DNA from: Bradyrhizobium yuanmingense
GTDB lineage: Bacteria > Pseudomonadota > Alphaproteobacteria > Rhizobiales > Xanthobacteraceae
Direction: 5' to 3'
Length of the DNA: 64,000 nt
NCBI RefSeq assembly: GCF_029167105.1
Contig: NZ_JARFML010000032.1
Location: forward strand, 1-64,000
Part shown: positions 1 to 9,512 of the stretch, piece after piece
How positions within the stretch are numbered: position 1 is the stretch's first letter
Layout of the letters: every line of letters begins with the position of its first letter
Notes under the pieces: model-generated
Database searches by the model: none
Seen by the model: the letters and a program-made list of their open reading frames with translations, nothing else
What the model was told of the DNA's origin: nothing
Made by a program: the position numbers and the translations under genes

Positions 1-60
1 GATAAGAGACAGGGAGAGGTGAGCGAGCCCGCGGCTCGGCCCGGGCAAACCGAGAGCGCG

Positions 61-3000
61 CTAGGGATTTTGCGGCGTCAGCACCAGCGGCGGCTTCGGC
101 CTGGGCTTGGCGGGCGGCGGGCCCGGGGCCGGCTTCACGTCGATCGGCGGCGGGAGCGGAGCGAGCTGCTGGCTCGCAAGCGGCGGGCTCGGGAGTTGCG
201 CGCTCGGAAGTTGCGGGCTTGGAAGTTGCGGGCTTGGCGCGGCCGGAGCGGCCTGCGGAGCCTTCGGGGTCGGCGCCACCTTGGGCCTTGCCGGCGCGCG
301 GCGCGGGTCCTGGCCCGGCACCGGCACGTTGGCTGGCGCCTGCTCGGGCGCGCCATCGGGAGACACCAGCGTCGGCAGCGCAGCTGTGGCCGGCGGCGGC
401 TCGCCGCGCTCGATGGCGTCGAGCCGCCGCGTCTCGCGATCGATCGTGCGCACCGCAAGCCATGACGACAGCGGTGCGAGGTCGATGGTACGGCTCAGCC
501 TGTCGGGCGGGCCTGCCGCAAACAGCTGGATCTCGGGCGGAGCGCCGGAAAGCCCGGTCATGATCGGCGTCAGGCTGGCGCGGATGTCGGCCTGGTCCGC
601 CGGAATGTCGTAGCCGCCGGAGACGATGGCGCGGGCGTTCTTCGCTTCCAGCGGCGTTGCACCGATGCGCAGGCGGCCGTCGCGGATCGTGAACGGAATC
701 TGCGCCGAGGGCACCGCGATGCGCCCCGCCGACAGCGCGGGCTCGACGAGCTGCCGCAGCCGGTTGTCGTCATTGACCTGGCCGCCGTCGCTGGCGCGGA
801 TGGCGATCTCGAACGCACGCGGATTGAGGCCGGCGATCTCGGCGGATTCGAGCGTCACCGTGCCGTTGCCGGCGAGCGCACCGGTCAAGGCCGCGACGCT
901 GCGGCCCTGGCTGGTCAGCGCCATCTGCACCGAGGCGCGCCCCTTGGGCAGGGCGAGGTCGCGATAGCGCAGCGCCGATGCATCGACGTTGCTGAGCTCG
1001 ATGCGCGCGTTCAGCGCAAGACCACCCGCGCCATTGCGCGCGTCCAGGCTTGCGGACATGTCGCCGCCGCCGACGCCGCCCTTGAGCGCATCGAACGCGA
1101 GCGACTGGCCGTCGCTCCGGATCGTGCCGCCGAAGGGGCGCAACTCGATGCCGCCGGGCAACGTTCCGCGTAAGGCCTGGAAGGCGATGCGGCCGCGCCA
1201 GCCGCTGACCAATCCTGCGCTGAGCGGCTCGCCGGACTCACGACCGGCTGCGCCGACGGCGATTGCGAGCGCCGGCGCCAGATCGAGCGAGTCGAGACCG
1301 ACCTCGCCGTCGATGCTCTTGTCCTGATCGAGCGTCACCGAAACATGGCCGCGCAGATGCGAGCCCGCGGCATTTCCGTCGAGATCGCCGAAGGTCAGGC
1401 GATTGCCGGAGAGCGTGAGGCGGGAGGACAGGCTGACGTTCTGCGCCGACTTGTCGGCCGGGCTGGTCCCGAGCAGCGGCGCCAGATTGGCGTTGCGCAC
1501 GCGCAGGTTCACGCTCGCCTTCGGTTCGAACGATTTGGGCTCCGACCATTCGACGCTGCCTTGCGCGTCGGCATCGAGCCCGCCGCCGCTGAGCTTGGCG
1601 CTCAACTGCACCGGACGGCGCCAGGCTCCGCTCAACCGTCCTTCGAATTGCGAGGCGCCCTCACCCGCGGCCACAATGCGGTCGAGCCCGAACAGTGACA
1701 ACAAGGCGCCGGCCTGCGGCGCCGCGACCTTCGCGTCCAGCGTGAAGTCGCTGTTGCGCAGGCGTTCGAGGTCGATACCGCCGATGGCGGCCGCCGGCGT
1801 CTGCGCGGCCAGGGTCGCCGTGGTCTTGAGCTGCGGTGCGTCGAGGTCGAGCACGAAGCGGGCATTGCTGCGATCGGCATGCTCGGTGTTCTTGTCGAGG
1901 CTGAGATCGAGCTTGAGACGGGTCGCGCCGGGCAAGGACGGGAGCGCATCGAGGCGCGCGCGCAGCGCGGGCGCAAACGGCTCGACCAGCGCGGTGAGCT
2001 CGCGCAGCGAATTGGCCGAGGATTTCAGCGCGAGCTTGCCGGTCGTCCTGGTGCGGTCGAAGCTGCCGCTCGCCTCCGAGGTCACGCCGCCGCCCTGGCC
2101 GAAGCGCAGCTGCTCCAGCGACAGCGACGCCGGGCTGTAGGCGAGCCTGGCTGAGAACGGCCGCAGCTCCTGGCCGGCGGAGATCGCGCGGCCGATATCG
2201 AGCGAGAGCTTTGCCTCTTCCGGCCATTCGCCTTGCGGCCCCGCCAGCGCGCGCACGAAGCTCACGGCGGCATCGAGGTCGAGCCGGTCGGCCCTGAGGT
2301 CCGCATCGATCCGCGAGCCCTTGCTTGCGCCTGTCTGCACGAAGACGATGCGGCCTTCGACGGCGCCGCCGTCGATGTCGGCCTTCAGCCTGTCGATGGC
2401 CAGATGATTGGCGGCGATGGTGACGTCGCCGGCCAGACGCAGCGGCCGCGTGCTGCGGCGGATGATCTCGCTGCGGCCCTGCAGCCAGGCCACCAGCGTG
2501 TCGGGATCGGCGGATTCGACGCTGAGCCGGCCGCTGAAACTGTCGGCGCCGGGAGCCGCGCCATTGAGCGAGACCTGCGTCATGCCGGGCGCGCGCAGCT
2601 CCAGCCGCCGGAAGGTCCAGGACCGGCCGTCGGTCGCAAGCTCGGTCGCGATGTTCTGAAGCGGACGGCCGCCGAGCATGATCTGATCGGCATTGAACTC
2701 GATCTGGGCCGGGATCGGCACCTGCGGGATCGCCGCCAGCCCTGCGCGCAGCGCCGGCAGGACGCGCTGCGGATCGGCATCGTCCTTGGCGGTCAACCTG
2801 TCGGCATCGACCTGCCGCGCCGACAGCACCGCGCGCAGCAAGGGTGATGCGCCAAACCTGAGGTCGCCGACGCCGCCGAGCTTCAGGGCGGTGTCCTCCG
2901 GGCCGAAGCTCGCGTCGATCTGCTCGAATTTTGCGCCGGCCGGATCGGCCTTGAGCCTGGTCGCCAGCTTCCAGGGCGTCGGTCCGGCCTCGCCCGCCTT

Positions 3001-3735
3001 CTTAGGCACGGGCACGGCGAGGGTCAGCGCGCCCTCGAATTTCGGCTGGCGGTTGTCGAAGGCGAGCACGCCTTCGAGATCGGCGAGGATGGCGCGCTCG
3101 CCGGGATCGATATTGAGGTGGAGACGGGTCGCGCTGCCGTCGGCGCTGGGGCCGGAGGAGACGCGGAACGGGTAGCGCACGCCGCGCGCGGTGAAGCTGC
3201 CGTCGCCCCGCACCGAGCCTGCGAGCGAGCGCACATCGCCGGAGAAGGCGATGTCGTTCAATTCCAGCGTCGAGCGGCTGGCGGCATCGTGCAAGGCGAT
3301 GCGGCCGGTGAGGTTCAGCCGCTCGATGGCGAGGGAGGCCAGGTTGAAGGTGCCGCTCGCGGTGGAGGGCAAGTCGACCCGCCCGCGCGCGTCCAGGCCA
3401 AGATCGACCGCCATGCCGCCGACCGAAAGCTCGGTGGCACGCCATTCGCCGCGCATCAGGGAGCCGAGGCTGAACTCGACGTCGAGCTTGTCGGCGCGCA
3501 GGCGGCCGAGATCGTTGTTGCCGCCGAAGGTGACGCCGCGCAGCCGCAGCGTCGGCGCCGGCAACAGCCGCGCATCGAGCTCGCCCGCCACCCGCACCGG
3601 CACGCCGATGATCTTGCCGGCCTCCGCCTCGAACTGGGGCCTGAACTGGTTCCAGTCGATGTAGTAAGGCCCGATCAGCGCGGCCAGCAGCGCAATGATG
3701 AAGGCAATCGCCAATCCGAGCAGCGTCGTCTGCAC
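61..3735 (-). CDS. AsmA family envelope protein
   Basis: Predicted inner-membrane-anchored AsmA-type protein of about 1224 aa. An N-terminal hydrophobic helix (about residues 6-28) is followed by the family's opening block (IDWNQFRPQFEAEA, then VRVAGELDARLLPAPTLRL). A very long beta-rich repetitive body follows, with a C-terminal AsmA-like domain around residues 850-1090. The last 120 residues are Pro/Ala/Gln-rich and low complexity. AsmA-family proteins are periplasmic and are tied to outer-membrane assembly or lipid transport; the specific role here is unknown. I place the start at a GTG (3735) because GAGGGGAGA sits just upstream; a TTG 18 nt earlier is also open. The gene is transcribed away from the P450 gene's 3' end. 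Confidence 0.85.
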   Translation of the reverse strand: MQTTLLGLAIAFIIALLAALIGPYYIDWNQFRPQFEAEAGKIIGVPVRVAGELDARLLPAPTLRLRGVTFGGNNDLGRLRADKLDVEFSLGSLMRGEWRATELSVGGMAVDLGLDARGRVDLPSTASGTFNLASLAIERLNLTGRIALHDAASRSTLELNDIAFSGDVRSLAGSVRGDGSFTARGVRYPFRVSSGPSADGSATRLHLNIDPGERAILADLEGVLAFDNRQPKFEGALTLAVPVPKKAGEAGPTPWKLATRLKADPAGAKFEQIDASFGPEDTALKLGGVGDLRFGASPLLRAVLSARQVDADRLTAKDDADPQRVLPALRAGLAAIPQVPIPAQIEFNADQIMLGGRPLQNIATELATDGRSWTFRRLELRAPGMTQVSLNGAAPGADSFSGRLSVESADPDTLVAWLQGRSEIIRRSTRPLRLAGDVTIAANHLAIDRLKADIDGGAVEGRIVFVQTGASKGSRIDADLRADRLDLDAAVSFVRALAGPQGEWPEEAKLSLDIGRAISAGQELRPFSARLAYSPASLSLEQLRFGQGGGVTSEASGSFDRTRTTGKLALKSSANSLRELTALVEPFAPALRARLDALPSLPGATRLKLDLSLDKNTEHADRSNARFVLDLDAPQLKTTATLAAQTPAAAIGGIDLERLRNSDFTLDAKVAAPQAGALLSLFGLDRIVAAGEGASQFEGRLSGAWRRPVQLSAKLSGGGLDADAQGSVEWSEPKSFEPKASVNLRVRNANLAPLLGTSPADKSAQNVSLSSRLTLSGNRLTFGDLDGNAAGSHLRGHVSVTLDQDKSIDGEVGLDSLDLAPALAIAVGAAGRESGEPLSAGLVSGWRGRIAFQALRGTLPGGIELRPFGGTIRSDGQSLAFDALKGGVGGGDMSASLDARNGAGGLALNARIELSNVDASALRYRDLALPKGRASVQMALTSQGRSVAALTGALAGNGTVTLESAEIAGLNPRAFEIAIRASDGGQVNDDNRLRQLVEPALSAGRIAVPSAQIPFTIRDGRLRIGATPLEAKNARAIVSGGYDIPADQADIRASLTPIMTGLSGAPPEIQLFAAGPPDRLSRTIDLAPLSSWLAVRTIDRETRRLDAIERGEPPPATAALPTLVSPDGAPEQAPANVPVPGQDPRRAPARPKVAPTPKAPQAAPAAPSPQLPSPQLPSAQLPSPPLASQQLAPLPPPIDVKPAPGPPPAKPRPKPPLVLTPQNP
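183..237 (-). repeat. 15-bp tandem repeat coding the Pro/Gln/Leu tail of the AsmA protein
   Basis: About four imperfect copies of a 15 bp unit (plus strand ggaagttgcgggctt) encode a repeated S-P-Q-L-P peptide in the C-terminal tail of the AsmA protein. Because the unit is a multiple of three, copy-number change would keep the frame. Confidence 0.7.
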
Positions 3736-3797
3736 GGGTCTCCCCTCGGCCAAACCGGCCTGGGCCGAAGCTGAGGGCCTCAGGCGCGCCGGAACAG

Positions 3798-3812
3798 CCC
3801 CTTATATAGGGG
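3798..3812. promoter_or_regulatory. AT-rich inverted repeat upstream of the AsmA gene
   Basis: CCCCT-TATAT-AGGGG is an exact 5+5 bp inverted repeat around an AT core, about 65 nt upstream of the AsmA start, in an otherwise GC-rich spacer. It could be a -10 region or an operator. No matching -35 is obvious, so the role is a guess. Confidence 0.3.
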
Positions 3813-3868
3813 GAAGTGTGGCGAAGTCACAGCGACTGTTGCGCGCGGAGGTTAACGCGCAAGCCCCC

Positions 3869-5098
<1,230 letters not shown>

Positions 5099-5180
5099 GG
5101 TGACCTCGGATCGATTGCCGCACGACACGCATACGCAAGGCTGCCCACCGCCCGGCGTAACCACCCTGAAGATTATCAAC

Positions 5181-5200
5181 TCGATACATTATTGTATCGA
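5181..5200. promoter_or_regulatory. Palindromic operator between P450 and TetR genes
   Basis: TCGATACA-TTAT-TGTATCGA has two exact 8 bp arms around a 4 bp spacer. It lies in the 128 bp gap between the divergent P450 (start 5098) and tetR-type (start 5227) genes, 26 nt before the regulator's ATG. Size, symmetry and position fit a TetR dimer site controlling both genes. Confidence 0.65.
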
Positions 5201-5226
5201 ATTGCATTCTGCCCTAAGCTGCGCCG

Positions 5227-5838
5227 ATGTCAAGGGTGAGAACCAGGCCGACCAGGGACGACACGCGCGAGGCGCTGTTCGAGGCGGCCTCGCGCGTGTT
5301 CGAGGCGGACGGCATCGGCGGCGCCAGCATCGAGGCGATCGCGGCGGCGGCGGGCTTCACCCGCGGCGCGTTCTATTCGAACTTCAAGAGCAAGGACGAA
5401 TTGATCATCGCCATGCTCGAGGACCATGTCGCGCAGTCGATCCGGCGCAACATGGACATCCTGGCGCAGCACGACAATCTCGACGATTTCATCGCGGCGC
5501 TGAAGACGATGGATCGCAGCCGCCAGGATCCGCTCGGCCGCTCGCCCCTGCTGCACATGGAGATGATCCTGTTCGTGGCGCGGGCCGAAAAGCGCCGCCC
5601 GGAACTTGCCAAACGCCTGCGCGCGCGGCGCAGGCTGGTCGCCGACATCATCGAAGCGACATCGAAGAGCAACGGGCGCAACGTCAATCTGAACCCGCCC
5701 TGGATCGCCTCCGTCGTGCTCGCTCTGGAAGACGGCTTTCGCCTGCACCGGCTGATCGACCCGGAGACCACGCCGGCCGACAGTTTCCTGCGCGCGATCA
5801 CGGATTTGCGGCGGAGGACGGGATTAGCGTCGGGCTAG
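5227..5838 (+). CDS. TetR/AcrR family transcriptional regulator
   Basis: 203 aa regulator. The N-terminal helix-turn-helix (about residues 12-58) carries the family pattern: REALFEAASRVF, then IGGASIEAIAAAAGFTRGAFYSNFKSK. The C-terminal ligand-binding half is variable, as usual. It is divergent from the P450 gene and probably represses it and itself through the palindrome at 5181-5200. A P450 substrate or a related hydrophobic compound is the likely inducer class (inference). Confidence 0.92.
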   Translation: MSRVRTRPTRDDTREALFEAASRVFEADGIGGASIEAIAAAAGFTRGAFYSNFKSKDELIIAMLEDHVAQSIRRNMDILAQHDNLDDFIAALKTMDRSRQDPLGRSPLLHMEMILFVARAEKRRPELAKRLRARRRLVADIIEATSKSNGRNVNLNPPWIASVVLALEDGFRLHRLIDPETTPADSFLRAITDLRRRTGLASG

Positions 5839-6030
5839 CGGGTGTTTCGGATAGCAACGGAACCCGAGGCTGCTTGAGCGCACGCGCGGCGCAACCTCGG
5901 ATGCCGCTGCAGCTCTCACTGCATCTTCTTCGCAGGTCCGAAATCCGGCTGCCAGACGGCTTCCTTGCGGGACGGGCGCGGCGGTCACCTTGGCTTTCTT
6001 CGTTTTCCGGTATGGAGACGATATCGCTGG
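5824..6030 (-). pseudogene. Possible C-terminal remnant of a formylglycine-generating-enzyme-like (SUMF1) protein
   Basis: On the minus strand a 68-codon open stretch with no usable start ends in VRSSSLGFRCYPKHPL and a stop. The pattern RAAAxSE-x-APxxRSSxLGFRC looks like the C-terminal end of FGE-sulfatase-type (SUMF1) domains, which finish with an LGFRC block. The upstream GGS core is missing and a stop closes the frame, so if real it is a decayed tail. It overlaps the last 15 nt of the TetR gene. Apart from this, the 359 nt gap (5839-6197) shows no convincing gene. Confidence 0.3.
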
Positions 6031-6197
6031 CTATTGCCGCGCCAAAGGCGCATGCTCGCGGCAGTCGGCAGCGGGCTTCACTTGCGAAAGGCAGGCGTGC
6101 ATGACCATCCGTTTGCTGCGAGAAGCCGTCTCGTTGAGGCGCTTGTTCCTCATGCGCTCCATCGATCTTGCGCAAGCATCGGACGCGAGCATCGCCA

Positions 6198-6494
6198 ATG
6201 AATGACCGGCCTGTCGATCTCGACAAACACCGTGGCATGGCCGCGCAAAAGGCCACCGACCTGCGCCGCGCGCTGGGCGAGGTCGAGGCCCATGCCCGGG
6301 AGCTGCGCGAGCGCGAGGCCGATCTCGAGCACCGCATGATGACGGTACCTGCGGCTTCCTGGCCGGAGGCCGCGGTGAAGGCGCGGCATCTGCTCAACCT
6401 CTATGCTGCAGGCCTGCCCGCCGAGGACACGCGCCACCGCGCGCTCGTGTCGGCGCTGTTCGACGATTTCGCACGGCTCTCCGGGGAAGGCTGA
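6198..6494 (+). CDS. Conserved hypothetical protein
   Basis: 98 aa, highly charged and helical (RALGEVEAHARELREREADLEHRM), suggesting a short coiled coil in residues 15-50, followed by a helical C-terminal half. The start gives MNDRPVDLDK. There is no signal peptide and no recognised catalytic motif. Function unknown. Confidence 0.6.
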   Translation: MNDRPVDLDKHRGMAAQKATDLRRALGEVEAHARELREREADLEHRMMTVPAASWPEAAVKARHLLNLYAAGLPAEDTRHRALVSALFDDFARLSGEG

Positions 6495-6616
6495 GCCGAG
6501 CGACGGCCGCCCGCATTCTGGGCGCATGCTGGCGCGGGCCGAAGAGAGCGCGCGGCGCTGGTCAATGACTGCATGGCGCCGCCGCGCCAAGACACCGACG
6601 CGTAATGGAGCAGGCC

Positions 6617-6895
6617 ATGACACTGACGAGCGGCCGCTTTATCGGCCATGAATACGAGCGGATGATCGTAAGGTTCTCGATGCACGACGGCGCGCGAGAG
6701 ATTCCTTGCGCGATTTCGACCTCCGCGATGGACGATCTCGAGCAGGGCGCGCAAGTCAGGCCCGAGCAGCGGGAAGCCCAATTCGCCCGTCTACGGGATC
6801 GCATCGAAGCGTGCGCTGCGAGCAAGTATCGCGCCACAGAATTCGAAGGTACCCCGCCGGGCATCGTCCTGCGCGGCATCGATTTCAGGCGATAG
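6617..6895 (+). CDS. DUF1488 family protein
   Basis: 92 aa. The pattern IVRFSMHDGAREIPCAISTSAMDDL followed by FARLRDRIEACAASKY and a closing GIVLRGIDF matches the DUF1488 family, small proteins of unknown function common in Rhizobiales. The start at 6617 is chosen because GGAG lies 6 nt upstream; an ATG 12 nt earlier lacks this. It is followed by a weak hairpin and T-run. Confidence 0.7.
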   Translation: MTLTSGRFIGHEYERMIVRFSMHDGAREIPCAISTSAMDDLEQGAQVRPEQREAQFARLRDRIEACAASKYRATEFEGTPPGIVLRGIDFRR

Positions 6896-6923
6896 GTTCT
6901 CAGCCCATCGAAGACAGCCCGCG

Positions 6924-6941
6924 AAGCCTGGTCGGGCTTTT
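6924..6941 (+). terminator. Weak intrinsic terminator after the DUF1488 gene
   Basis: AAGCC-(6 nt)-GGCTT stem followed by TT, 29 nt past the DUF1488 stop codon. The stem is short, so it is only a candidate. Confidence 0.4.
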
Positions 6942-6994
6942 CTGCAGCGTCACGCTGACGCGGCATGGTGTGAGATCCGGAAAGCGGATCGTCG

Positions 6995-7270
6995 CTAATC
7001 CGGCCTTGTCTTGATCTCCGGCAAGGGCGGCTTGCGCTCGAAAGGTTTCTTTTTTGGTGGCGCGGGCAGCAATCCTTCCCTGATCGCCTGCTTGCGAGCC
7101 AGCTTGCGGGCGCGACGAATGGCGTCGGACTTCTCGCGGGTCTTTCTCTCCGACGGCTTTTCGTAGGATCGTCGCTGCTTCATTTCCCGGAAGACACCCT
7201 CGCGCTGCATCTTCTTCTTGAGAACGCGCAGTGCCTGCTCAACATTGTTGTCTCTGACGAGTACCTGCAA
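6995..7270 (-). CDS. rpsU: 30S ribosomal protein S21
   Basis: 91 aa small-subunit protein. The S21 core is clear: QVLVRDNNVEQALRVLKKKMQREGVFREMKQRRSYEKPSERKTREK, then a basic tail (RRARKLARKQAIREGLLP). The start is a TTG at 7270 preceded by GGAGGATCAA, which gives the family's expected N-terminus (M)QVLVRD. Reading upstream to the next ATG would add 23 residues unrelated to S21. Alphaproteobacteria often carry more than one rpsU, so this may be a paralogue. It is divergent from cspA. Confidence 0.95.
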   Translation of the reverse strand: MQVLVRDNNVEQALRVLKKKMQREGVFREMKQRRSYEKPSERKTREKSDAIRRARKLARKQAIREGLLPAPPKKKPFERKPPLPEIKTRPD

Positions 7271-7360
7271 TTGATCCTCCTGGCTCGGGCTGCGAATGCG
7301 ACACATCCTGCAGGGCAGCCAATTGCGCAGGAGCTTCATTGCGATGTGTGAGGATAGTGA

Positions 7361-7380
7361 GCCGCGATATTGGTCGCGGC
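7361..7380. other. Hairpin in the rpsU-cspA intergenic region
   Basis: GCCGCGA-(6 nt)-TCGCGGC, an exact 7 bp stem about 90 nt upstream of the rpsU start. It could be part of the rpsU leader or a barrier between the divergent transcripts. The rest of 7271-7551 shows no gene. Confidence 0.35.
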
Positions 7381-7551
7381 TTCGGACGAGCCGATCTGCT
7401 TGTCACAGCGAGCAGCTTGGTGGCGTCACGTGACCACCGTCGCGCTGCGGTGTCAATCGATAACGTCTTGCTCGCGGATCGCCGGACACACGCAAGGCGC
7501 CGCGATCGGAACAGAAGAACCACTTCGCGGAAAACAAACTGGCTTTGCTCC

Positions 7552-7579
7552 TTGCAAATGCGTGAATATCATATATATT
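7552..7579 (+). promoter_or_regulatory. Candidate promoter for cspA
   Basis: TTGCAA, 16 nt, TATATT in the most AT-rich stretch of the 438 nt rpsU-cspA gap, about 130 nt upstream of the cspA ATG. That distance would give a long 5' untranslated leader, as is usual for cold-shock genes. Confidence 0.45.
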
Positions 7580-7661
7580 CCGCTCGTTCGATTAGCCGCT
7601 GTGCCTTGTTGAATGCGCCTGCGGGCTCCTTTTCCAAAGACATCGACGAAGTTGAAGATAA

Positions 7662-7680
7662 CCGCGCGATTGTCGCGCGG
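7662..7680 (+). promoter_or_regulatory. Leader hairpin of cspA
   Basis: CCGCGCGA-TTG-TCGCGCGG, a perfect 8 bp stem with a 3 nt loop, 28 nt before the cspA start. A further GCGCTTGCGC mini-stem and the GGAGAAG ribosome site follow. The position fits RNA-level (temperature-dependent) control of translation; this is inferred, not shown. Confidence 0.5.
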
Positions 7681-7708
7681 GATGCGCTTGCGCGCTTTGG
7701 AGAAGACA

Positions 7709-7918
7709 ATGACGACTGGTACGGTCAAGTGGTTCAACGGCCAAAAGGGATTCGGTTTCATCCAGCCAAACGACGGTGGCAACGATGTGTTCGTTCACAT
7801 CAGCGCCGTTGAAAGGGCTGGGCTTGCCGGTCTCGGCGAAGGCCAACAGGTCAACTTCGAGATCAAGACCGACAAGATGCGAGGCAAGACCAGCGCCGAG
7901 AACCTCTCGCTGGCTTGA
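7709..7918 (+). CDS. cspA: Cold-shock protein (CspA family)
   Basis: 69 aa single cold-shock domain. The RNA-binding motifs RNP1 (KGFGFIQP) and RNP2 (DVFVHIS) are intact, and the N-terminus MTTGTVKWFNGQKGFGF is typical. It binds single-stranded RNA or DNA and acts as an RNA chaperone. GGAGAAG precedes the ATG at 7709. It has a long structured leader and a strong terminator downstream, so it is probably monocistronic. Confidence 0.96.
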   Translation: MTTGTVKWFNGQKGFGFIQPNDGGNDVFVHISAVERAGLAGLGEGQQVNFEIKTDKMRGKTSAENLSLA

Positions 7919-7928
7919 GATTGTTGCG

Positions 7929-7953
7929 CCGTTTCACGGATGTACTGAAACGG
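7929..7953. other. Stem-loop directly after cspA
   Basis: CCGTTTCA-(9 nt)-TGAAACGG, an exact 8 bp stem just past the cspA stop. It lacks a T-run and may stabilise the mRNA 3' end ahead of the true terminator. Confidence 0.45.
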
Positions 7954-7961
7954 TCGCTTTG

Positions 7962-7990
7962 CCCGCTCAATCCCTGGATTGAGCGGGTTT
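7962..7990 (+). terminator. Rho-independent terminator of cspA
   Basis: CCCGCTCAATC-CCTG-GATTGAGCGGG, a perfect 11 bp stem followed by TTT. Confidence 0.8.
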
Positions 7991-8014
7991 AGTCTTTGCG
8001 GATCCGGGTGAACG

Positions 8015-8257
8015 ATGAGCAGCAAGAAGCCGGCAGAGCCGTCACCCGAAAGCATTGCGCGTTCCGATCGCAAGCGCCTGGCCGCTGAAGAGGGCGCGCG
8101 GGCATTGGCGGACGTGGAAAGGCAAGCCATCGAGGTTCGCAAGAACATGGCGCGGCTCCGAGAGGCGCGCCAGGCGAGGGAAGCGGCCGATGAAACTCTT
8201 CGATCGACTTTGCCGGTGCCTAAGCTCAGGAAGCGGACAAGGAAGCTGGCGCGATAG
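8015..8257 (+). CDS. Small hypothetical protein, highly charged
   Basis: 80 aa, dominated by Lys/Arg/Glu/Ala helices (KRLAAEEGARALADVERQ, then ARLREARQAREAADETLR), with a basic end (RKRTRKLAR). A single amphipathic coiled-coil helix is likely. No family recognised. Confidence 0.55.
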   Translation: MSSKKPAEPSPESIARSDRKRLAAEEGARALADVERQAIEVRKNMARLREARQAREAADETLRSTLPVPKLRKRTRKLAR

Positions 8258-8317
8258 CCGTCTTCGACGCCGCCGGCGAAATCTGAAGTGCCGATCCCAT
8301 GCCGGAGAGTGCAGATC

Positions 8318-8542
8318 GTGCCTCGCATAAAGCCAGATCACGGAACCATCACATTCTTTCTCGCGGCCGGCGCAAATCGTCAGATGTGCCGGCTTGCAAC
8401 GACATTCAACACGCAGAAGCAGGCCTTCAGCTATCTACAGAAGCATCGCAGGGAGTTCGAGCGCATGGCGCGGGAGCGCCTGGCTTCAGGAGAGCTCGAG
8501 GAAGGCATTGTCGTGCTTTCGATGCTCCAGCCTCACACGTGA
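8318..8542 (+). CDS. Small hypothetical protein
   Basis: 74 aa from a GTG with GGAGAG about 11 nt upstream; an ATG ten codons earlier (8288) is possible. The sequence TITFFLAAGANRQMCRLATTFNTQKQAFSYLQKHRREFERMARERLASGELEEGIVVLSML looks like a compact folded alpha/beta protein. Function unknown. Confidence 0.5.
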   Translation: MPRIKPDHGTITFFLAAGANRQMCRLATTFNTQKQAFSYLQKHRREFERMARERLASGELEEGIVVLSMLQPHT

Positions 8543-8575
8543 GCGCGAGCACTCCTGGCGATCTCATTGGCGATC

Positions 8576-8812
8576 TCAATTGACCGGCCTGACTTTCTCG
8601 TAGACGAATGTCGCTGTCAGGACAGGGCCATCCGCATCCCGAACATTGATGGCGAGGCCGTCGCTGCTGGCGAGCGGCTCGCGCTGTTTGGCAATGTCGG
8701 CAAGAGACAGCGCCGCCTCGATCTCCGCGGCCCGCCGGCTGGCCAAATCGAGACCTTCTTCGTCTACGACCAGCGCTTCACCGTCCCAGATGTCAAAGTA
8801 GAATTGCGACAC
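8576..8812 (-). CDS. DUF6894-like small protein
   Basis: 78 aa. The pattern FYFDIWDGEALVVDEEGLDLASRRAAEIEAALSLADIA, with a C-terminal strand-rich NVRDADGPVLTATFVYE, matches the small DUF6894-type proteins abundant in Rhizobiales. The start is a GTG at 8812 sharing one base with the stop of the upstream gene (TAGTG), so the two are probably translationally coupled. Confidence 0.6.
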   Translation of the reverse strand: MSQFYFDIWDGEALVVDEEGLDLASRRAAEIEAALSLADIAKQREPLASSDGLAINVRDADGPVLTATFVYEKVRPVN

Positions 8813-8997
8813 TAACTCGTCCTCTCGGACCGGCTCCGCCTTTCAGCCTCCCTCGCCAGCCGTTCAGCCTTCAGTCGCTCCCGATTTGCGTGGAAGGCCT
8901 GTTCTGCCTTCTCATAGTCGGTCGCTGGCTTGGTCGCGGTCTGCCTGAAGAGCTTGTTTGCCTCGGTCGCTGCACGCGATTGGGAATGTCGTCGCAT
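8812..8997 (-). CDS. Small hypothetical protein
   Basis: 61 aa, basic and helical (FHANRERLKAERLAREAERRSRSE). Its stop overlaps the start of the DUF6894-like gene by one base. No family recognised. Confidence 0.45.
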   Translation of the reverse strand: MRRHSQSRAATEANKLFRQTATKPATDYEKAEQAFHANRERLKAERLAREAERRSRSERTS

Positions 8998-9060
8998 TGC
9001 TCGTCCTCCTATCGCTGGTGATTTCGAAGTCCGCCGGTGCCGGCGGCTTTGTTGTCCGTC

Positions 9061-9405
9061 CTATTCCGGGATTGGCTTGCTGCGCCTGGACCGATCTATT
9101 CGTACCCGATCGAACTCCTTGGGCCCATCGAGCAGATCGCGCTTACGCATTGCCCTATCCTCCGCCGTCGTCGTTGTGTCGCCCATCCGATCGATCGCAT
9201 CGCCGGCCATCTTGCGAGCGCGCTGCTTCTGGCGATCCGGATCAGCGCTCACCGCAAGCCCCAGTTCCACCAAGCGGCCGATTGCCTCGGACAGGCTGAG
9301 CCTGTCGCTCTGCCAAGCCATCCATGCCGCGATGGCCTTGAGCTGCGGTTGTGAAGGTCGAAACCCTGCCGCTCGTGCGGTGGCGCTGCTTTCCGGTCTT
9401 TTCAT
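9061..9405 (-). CDS. Hypothetical protein with ribbon-helix-helix-like segment
   Basis: 114 aa. Residues about 35-55 (DRLSLSEAIGRLVELGLAVS) resemble the helical part of ribbon-helix-helix DNA-binding proteins. A conserved-looking RARKMAGDAIDRMGD follows, then a basic tail. It could be a small DNA-binding regulator, but the beta-strand part is not clear. Confidence 0.5.
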   Translation of the reverse strand: MKRPESSATARAAGFRPSQPQLKAIAAWMAWQSDRLSLSEAIGRLVELGLAVSADPDRQKQRARKMAGDAIDRMGDTTTTAEDRAMRKRDLLDGPKEFDRVRIDRSRRSKPIPE

Positions 9406-9512
9406 TGGGCCCGTGCAGTTTGCAAACAGAACATGGCGCGTGCCCCCGGCTAAGGACCAAGCCGCCGGTCACTGATGCGTTCCTAGCGTCCGGCAATATT
9501 GCTCAAAGGCGG

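Noticed and set aside
5965..6205. A 71-79 aa plus-strand protein with several Cys
   Set aside because: No ribosome site, no recognised family, and it runs into the start of the next gene; the composition looks non-coding.
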